Of a stretch of 64,000 nucleotides of DNA, positions 57,361 through 64,000 are shown one piece after another. The first letter of the stretch is position 1, and the number at the start of each line of letters is the position of its first letter. The notes below the pieces were generated by a model that saw nothing but the letters and a program-made list of their open reading frames with translations, did no database searches and was not told the origin of the DNA. The position numbers and the translations under genes are program-made. This DNA comes from Panax quinquefolius (lineage: Eukaryota > Streptophyta > Magnoliopsida > Apiales > Araliaceae): the NCBI GenBank assembly GCA_020205615.1, contig CM035167.1:139824568-139888567 (forward strand), read 5' to 3'.

Positions 57361-60300
57361 TTACATTTGGGGAGACACTGATGAGTAATGTAATGGTCCG
57401 ACAAGATCAGGCACCTTGATATGTTCTAAAATTGGGCTCATCTTCAATCCAATAACTAGCACCTGTGCATTTGAGTGGCCATCCAAAAAGACATTTGTGA
57501 TCTACAAAGAAAAGCAAGCATCTTAACAGTTTTGCATGTCTTAAGAAAACAACCAAAAGACATTCTAGTACCTTATTCAAAAACTACAAAACCATGTGTA
57601 TAATAGCATTAGTATATATATTGAGAAAATCTCAAGTTTACTGTCAAGAATATACTGGGTTCAGCTCCTAAAGATTTAAATTGAGCATTCTGGAGTAATA
57701 CATGCAACAAACATCAAGCTTACAATACATGAAGTCTAGCGTTCTATTTCTGGTGGTAAAATCCTTATAATATAATTCATTCCACATCATTGTAAAGAAA
57801 AAGTAAGTTTAAGAAAGTTTCGTCCACATGGAGTTCCATGGATATTATTATCAATGTGGAAGAATCAGCTCTATTCTGCGACCTAAGTCAGAAATAAAAT
57901 CTTCCAAAATCAATAAAAGCATCTGAAAGCTGTGATGCATGCCACATTTTTATAGAAAGAAAACCGACTAAATGCATGTCAATTCCAAACAATATAATAA
58001 AAAAATCCCCATGGATTATTAGTTGGGTATGTTCACACGGTCAGTGTTGGAAGCCTACCTGAGTGCACCCAAACAATTTCAACATTTTCAAGGATAAGCA
58101 GGCTATCAACAATTAATCCTACGGCTTCATTTGTCAAATTGCGACACCAATATATATCCAAGCTTTGCAAATTTCTCGAATGTCTGGAAAGTGATATGGC
58201 AGTGTTGAGAGCAACCTGTAGAAATAACGTATCCATGGATGAGTAATATTGTAGTTCAACTCCAGGATGACAGGTCATACAACCCCTTAGATTAAGCCTA
58301 ACTTGTTAGGCAGAAAAGTACCACGCCTAGATTGGAAATAACTTGCCTCCAAAAGCAAAAGGAGCTTAGCAACAAATTCAACTAATGGCAGCCTTGGCAG
58401 CCATAAATTCATTGGGTGTCCGAAAAGGAAAAAATAGCAGACATTTTCTTTATAGAAACAATGCATCACGCATCAGGCATCTTGTCAGCTAAAGTGCTTT
58501 TGGTACACTCAGGAGGAGCAACATTCTAGTATAGCAGAACATGTTCCAATACCCTGTTAGATGATAGTACCATACCTTGTTGACATTATTGAGTGATAGT
58601 TCTTCTAACGACTCTCCACAGGTTTCAAGATATGCAGCCATAGCTTCATCACTACCATAATGTTACACGGAGATTTTTCTATAGTTAGATTTCCACTAAG
58701 AAGTTATCAATGCTACAGAATACAAAATTTAAACAACATAACCATTAATTATAAAGGAAGACCGCAACAAGCCAGATTTACAATAAGACAACAGATTGTA
58801 GCATTCTTCATTTACTTCCTTTCTCGTGTATTTTATTGGTTACTATTACACTTAATACTCATGCTAATAAGCACAAATATGCATGTCTGCATATTTATTG
58901 CAGGGCGAGCAGGGGATAAATGTAAAGGACCCATCACCAATTGCTACTCTAGGTAATCTAACAATAGCTGTAAGAGAATAAGGGCAAGGCCCACCAAATT
59001 CTCAACAGATATTTTGGTTGGCTAACCAGCATTCCAACAGATAGAAAAAAAGGCATAATCACTTAATAAAGTTCTGTTTCTAGACTGGTCTTGGCGTGCA
59101 GAAAATGCTCATTAGGCTATTATTGATGTGCCCAAAGCAAACACGATCAGATAAATAATTTACATGTTTTATGTAAAAATGGACTAATTTCATTTCAAGT
59201 TGACAGGTAGTTTTTACAATCTTGAACTAAAAAAGCTACCTGAAGAATTATATATCACAACAATAAGAATCACATATGCAGCCATATTCCAAAACCATGG
59301 CAACCAGAAGCAGCTACAATATACTTAATCAACAAGTTTAAACAACTTCAATACTTGCCAAAATTATGCCACAAAAAACTATTGTACTCATTTCCAAATT
59401 TAGGAATATAAAACTAGTGATCATATGTTAAGGTATACCTGAATGCATTGCGACGAAGTTTAAATGATTGAATTGATTGACACCCATTTGCAAGATATCC
59501 TATTGCAGAATCAGTCAGCTTGCACAAGTTAGTCAAGTCTAAGGCACATAACCCAGAACAAGTTTCTGAGAAGACTTTTAAAGAATAATCAGTCAAGTTC
59601 CTGCAAGAAATTTGAAGAATCGTCATATACCAATAAAGCGAAGAAAAATATTATTTCTAAAGCTCAATGAGCAAAGCATGATTTCTTAATTACATTCCAC
59701 AAAGAATGAAAGAACCGCTTAAAGACACCTACACGCAATCGGCCAAAACAAGCTCCTTCAGATTATGTCCGCGTACAGAAACAAATTGACTAACAAAATC
59801 ATCACAAACAGTTTGGAGACCAGCTAGTGATAACACTTCTAAATGTTCAAGCTTTGACAGTGCGGGCAGGATAAGAATAGCATCTATGCTTTGACAGTCA
59901 TCTAAATACAATTCCCTCAGAACTGATCCCAATGAATCAGCTATGCTGCTGATACCGACAGAGGTGAGCAACGAGCACTGGCCGAGATTTATAGATCTTA
60001 AAGCAGGCACAGAATAGAGAAGTGAACTCAACCCAACATCAGAAAGACGGCAGGCTCCCTTCAACGATATAGTAGTTAACACAGGCAAGATATTTGATGA
60101 CCGGGCTAAGGTAGCAAATAGAATATAATCTGGCAGACAGCGCCCACATTGATCAAGTTGAAGCACCTAGTTCCATAAAACAACATATGTTCAGCTTTCT
60201 CAAATATTTAAAAGACATTCGAAAAGAAGCCATTGATCCCTATGCATATATAAAACGCCAAAGTAGTTCAACAGTAATGACTTTGGCAATGAGCTAAAAT

Positions 60301-62878
60301 TATTCTTGCTATCAAAATAGACACAGGCTTGCAAACTAGAACCATATAACAAACTTGCAAAATACACAATATTTATGAGAACATATACTGGCAAGATGAA
60401 CTTTCTCACATAGTTCTATAATAATTGACACTCATGGCTCAGAGTTGGATTTGTTAATGATCAAGAAATATTATATTTCAAGAAACTCTAGTTGTTTTGG
60501 GCCCAAAAAAGTAATCATACAAGATGCAGTGACCAATTAGGCGATTGACATCTCAAATAGATTTCAAGAGCTTTAGTAAATTTAGTATAACAATTCTAAT
60601 GCCAACCGCATCACACTGTAATATTTGGCAAAAATTAAGCAGAGCATGACCCAAGATCCAGCCAGACTGATATTGCATGAACTTCATGACATATAAAAAC
60701 CATCAAGTATAATGGAAAAGGCAAAATAAAAACAATGAGCATCAGAAAAATAACACAAAGCATTGAAATAATCAAAATATCATTCGGTCATACCGATAAC
60801 TTATTGATGTCAGCCCCTTCAAAAGTACTTGTAAAATGTTCCTCGGTTAACCATGAACAATCTCTTATACGTATTTCTGTAGGAGATCCTCTTACAAGGA
60901 GGTCAAGAAAATGATTGTTCATTCTCCGAGAATCACAAAGCTTGTGACTATGCTTGTGCCTCAATACATCAGGAACACAGTCAAGTGAAGTGATCGCGCC
61001 TGTGTTTTTGGTAAGAATTGTCATGCATAGATCTTGCAGCGAGGGAACCAGCAGCTTCATACTGTTGCGATTATGATCCTTTTTGGGAACCCACATCACT
61101 GGTGCAGATTTGCCTTTGTCCAAAGATGAATTCTGCTGTTGCACACTCCCATTTATTTCCCGGTCATTAATGATCTTCATAGCAGTTGAGAACGGACCAG
61201 GCCAGTCTTCACTTTCCTTGTCTACTTCCCTTGGTGGCATTTCTCTTTCAGCCTCGTCAACGACATGCTCATCTTCTTCTTCATTAGAAGTAAAATGGGC
61301 AAATTTTGATGCATTCCTTCTGGATATGTTTCGGAATCTTTCCCTTGTTCTTGTAACATTAGTTATTCCATCGTTCTCCAAAACTTGAGTTCCATCCTGC
61401 ACAGCAACATTGTCATTATTTGATTTTTCAACTTTAGGTAAATCCAATTTGACCACATTCTCAACTACTTTCGCTTTCCTCATTTCTTCCCTGCTGAGTC
61501 TTCTACTACCATTGTTGCCAATACCATTTGTATCAGCACTTGGACAATTCTCCAACTCTATTGATTTTTCTACTTCAGATAAATCCAATTCCGAAGCATA
61601 AACAAAATTGGATAATAAACCATTTGCATGTACCTTTTCCTTTCCTTTCTCTTCCCTGTTGAGTCTCTTTTTAGCCTTATTATAAGTGCCACTTGTATCG
61701 ATCTTTGAACCATTGTCCAACTCATCTGATTTTTCCACATTAGGTGAATCCAATTTCATCACATCTAAACAACTTGATAATAAAGCATTCTCAACTACAT
61801 TTCCCTTCTCTTTGGCTTCTTTACCAAGTCCCCCTCTACTATGCTCGACACCATTATCATTGTCATCGTCGCTTGTATCATTATCCAATCCTTTTTTATC
61901 CAAACCACAAGTAAAAGGAGTAGCATCTGACACTACAGTACCAATTGATGAATCCAATTTGGTATCTGATTCCAAATTCACGCAATCAACACTATTTATC
62001 GTCAAAGTCTTGTCAAGCAATTTCATTTTCCTACTGAATCTCCAGTAGCCTTGAATACAATCTTTTTCATCAACAGCCAGTTCTTGCAACGGAAATTTCA
62101 TTGCAGTAAATTCTCTACTGCCACTCAAAACTTTAGCCATTTCACTAATTTCATCTCCCTTTGCATTATCATGGTCCGATTCATCACCACCAGCACTCTC
62201 AACTCCAAAATAACCCCTTCCCACTCTACCACTAACAATTTTTTTCCCCGACTGCAATCTCAAACACCCTTCATTCGTCTAACCCTCTCGAACTGATTCA
62301 AACTCTGGGCCTAATTTTCTCTTCCCTTTCCCCTTCTTTGAGGTCGCAACCCTTTGAACACTCTGCTTCAAACTACCCAAATCAGAACCCAACTCCCCTT
62401 CCATTCCACTCACCAATAAATCTTCATTTAACATTAAAACCAATTTAAGATCAGCCACACTCTTCTCTTTATGATCTACTCCGGTACCCAACTGTCCCGA
62501 AACAAGGGTATTATCATCCACTTCAAAATCACAAGCCTTGCTTTCAGTATCGCACAAGCCCAAATCAGTGTTGACTTTAATGATAGTGCTTTTCTTTTTC
62601 CGACCCGAAACCAAACTGTTGCGGTTAATTTCATTTGAACCTGATTTCGACGCAAGTCGGAGACTCCGTCTACGAACAGTTCCTGAATAAGATCCTGCCG
62701 CACTTTGAACCAAAGGACTCGAACTCGGCGTAGAGTTGTAGGAAGGTATGTTCGAGGGATTTCCTAGGGTTTTCAATGGGGTTGAGGGTCCGATGGATAT
62801 AAGCCCATCTTCTACGGTTTTAGGCTGAGATTGAGATTTGATATTTGGGACAATTTCGCGAGACCTTAAGACCGTCAT
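57361..62878 (-). CDS. RAD7-like leucine-rich-repeat protein, six exons, with an in-frame stop and a frameshift
   Basis: Exons on the minus strand: 62878-60794, 60166-59733, 59600-59439, 58651-58576, 58215-58059 and 57501-57361, all with GT-AG introns. The start MTVLRSREIVPN is followed by a long disordered, charged region, then EDWPGPFSTAMKII, VPSLQDLCMTILTKN and DSRRMNNHFLDLLVRGSPTE. A run of AMN1/RNI-type leucine-rich repeats follows (LPVLTTISLKGACRLSDVGL, LGSVLRELYLDDCQSIDAIL). This is the layout of plant homologues of yeast RAD7, which acts in global genome nucleotide excision repair, probably within a ubiquitin ligase. Two defects: TAG at 62279-62281 inside exon 1, with the frame open on both sides, and one extra base near 58101 (CAGGC) without which exon 5 reads KLFGCTQ and joins ITNVFLDGHSN in frame. 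These are pseudogene lesions or consensus errors; I cannot tell which. Confidence 0.85.
62279..62281 (-). other. In-frame TAG within RAD7-like exon 1
   Basis: The minus strand reads VREG, TAG, TNEGCLRLQSGKKIVSG with the same frame open for about 200 codons before and 490 after. No intron could remove it, since no splice pair lies close by. Confidence 0.85.
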
Positions 62879-63430
62879 TTTTCCCCACAATTTCTAACGT
62901 TTGAAATGTAGGGTTTGCAAAACTAGCGAAAATTTTGAAAATACGTGCACTGTATACAACAAAATCGAGACTCAAGAATAACTGCTAGAGAAATGGCGGG
63001 AAAAATAAGAGAGAGACTTACAGTAGTGTTAGGGCGACCGCTGGGAGAAGGCTACTATCGTGTCGTGCTGTTGCCTCGTTTGGGGCTTTTTGTCTTCACA
63101 TTCTGGAGGGGAGAGAAACTTGTGTTGACACGAGTGATAAGATGCTTCGCCCATTTTCCCGCCAAAATCAACACTGAAGTATATTTTGGTCCTACAGTTT
63201 ACAAAGAAATTAACATGGCATCCCAAAGTTTAAAGGGATACCCTTTTACATCCTAAGCTTCTACTTTTACTTTATAAACACAATAAGGTATAAATTATAA
63301 CATTAATATTGACTTTCTAAAAATTAAATTAAAATATTTTTAAAATTAAAATTGATATAATTAATTTAAATTTTGAAAATAATAAATTTTGTAATCAATA
63401 ATACTTTTAGGTATAGTTTGTGATATTCAT
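62879..63430. other. Promoter side of the RAD7-like gene and AT-rich flank
   Basis: The 5' flank of the minus-strand gene. An ORF of 103 codons on the plus strand (62945-63256) has no recognisable features. Bases 63280-63410 are AT-rich. Confidence 0.4.
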
Positions 63431-64000
63431 TGTGACGCCCCAAAATTATGTATACATCACCCATCTTGGGTCGCCGACATACAGGATGCGAATTCAAATA
63501 CAACCGCTGCATGTACAATACGACAAAACATAAACCGTGAGTTTGAATACAAATATTATCTACTGTAGAGATTATACAAACTCAAAAAGAGTCCTCATTA
63601 CGATTATTATCACACTATTTCACGTATAGTGAGGACTACTAATGCTATCATCCTGACCATCACTCCGCTCCCCGACTCGTCCCAAATATATTCTCATTTC
63701 AAGAGAATAAAGTGAAAGGAAGGGTGAGCTCAACTAGCCCAAGAAGAAATATTACGACTAAGATAATGCAAAGATAAATTATCATTAGTCTCCAACAATG
63801 TTAAACCGATAAAATATAATAGACATCAAGTTTAACTGCAATGAACAAGCAATCCATTAAAAGAGTCAAGTAGAAAATAAAATCTACTATCTTTTATGAT
63901 TAAAAAGTTTTTTCATCATCATATCGCCGAGACTCAAATTTTAATAAATATTCCACATCATCGAATCACCCCCGCACTACTACGCCAAGGATATTCTTTA
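63431..64000 (-). mobile_element. LTR H, gypsy LTR of the A/B type, running off the window
   Basis: It begins TGTGACGCCCCAAAATTATG and then follows the A/B-type LTR in reverse (GTATACATCACCCAT, then GAGGACTACTAATGC, CAACTAGCCCAAG and CACTACTACGCCAAGGATATTC at the very end, the first hairpin unit). The left flank is TTCAT (63426-63430). It marks the right-hand limit of the gene island. Whether it is solo or part of a full element cannot be seen. Confidence 0.85.

Noticed and set aside
61083..62296. Plus-strand ORFs of 63-120 codons
   Set aside because: They are antisense to the long first exon of the RAD7-like gene, whose serine/aspartate-rich composition leaves the other strand open.
62945..63256. 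Plus-strand ORF of 103 codons upstream of the RAD7-like gene
   Set aside because: It has no recognisable domain and no splice or promoter context, and lies in the divergent 5' flank. Chance openness is likely.
1..64000. tRNA, rRNA or viral sequences
   Set aside because: I looked for tRNA A/B boxes, rRNA signatures and pararetroviral movement/coat genes and saw none; all RT-bearing sequence is gypsy-type with tRNA-Met priming and an integrase.

Overview
This window is nuclear DNA of a flowering plant, most likely a eudicot. The evidence is intron-containing genes with GT-AG splice sites, an intronless PLS-class pentatricopeptide repeat gene, chromodomain-type Ty3/gypsy retrotransposons primed by initiator tRNA-Met, and a CACTA DNA transposon. 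I could not fix the species from the sequence.

Layout. Bases 1 to 42300 are one block of nested transposons with no host gene. From outside in: an old long LTR (E, minus strand) is split by a CACTA element that ends at 6950, by solo LTR D (7084-36894) and by solo LTR F (37822-40520). The CACTA element carries solo LTR G (2482-6410). D is split by element C (7709 to about 35113), which has two ~4.28 kb LTRs around only 334 bp of internal DNA. The 3' LTR of C is split by two further gypsy elements, A (12880-21293) and B (24368-34454). Target-site duplications of 5 bp are exact for A (TTATT), B (AAAGT) and F (AGCAA) and degraded for C, D and G, which gives a clear order of insertion. B keeps gag, protease, RT, RNase H, integrase and chromodomain-tail remnants, all frameshifted. 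A lacks most of pol. C lacks gag-pol entirely.

The LTRs are the unusual part. They are 2.4-4.3 kb long and make up most of each element. Each carries a TATA box about 1.2-1.4 kb from its start. Downstream of the TATA box, in the part expected to be transcribed, lie two tandem arrays: a ~14 bp ACTATTCAC repeat and a 40-60 bp repeat whose core is a short hairpin (ATCTTTG...CAAAGAT). Upstream of it are clusters of CAATAATTG and AACGG sites.

Bases 43.7-62.9 kb form a gene island: a four-exon gene for a 185-residue unrecognised plant protein with a probable GC-AG intron (+); a single-exon four-helix membrane protein (+); a nine-exon plastid-type GNAT acetyltransferase (+), with a 2-bp frameshift; a single-exon PPR protein (-); a foldback element with long inverted repeats; and a six-exon RAD7-like leucine-rich-repeat gene (-), with an in-frame stop and a 1-bp frameshift. 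From 63431 the sequence enters another minus-strand LTR of the same family.

Length differences between repeat copies concentrate at CAG/CTG/CCG/CG sites, and two of the five host genes carry small disruptive changes. Consensus errors at methylated cytosines are therefore a serious alternative to real decay.
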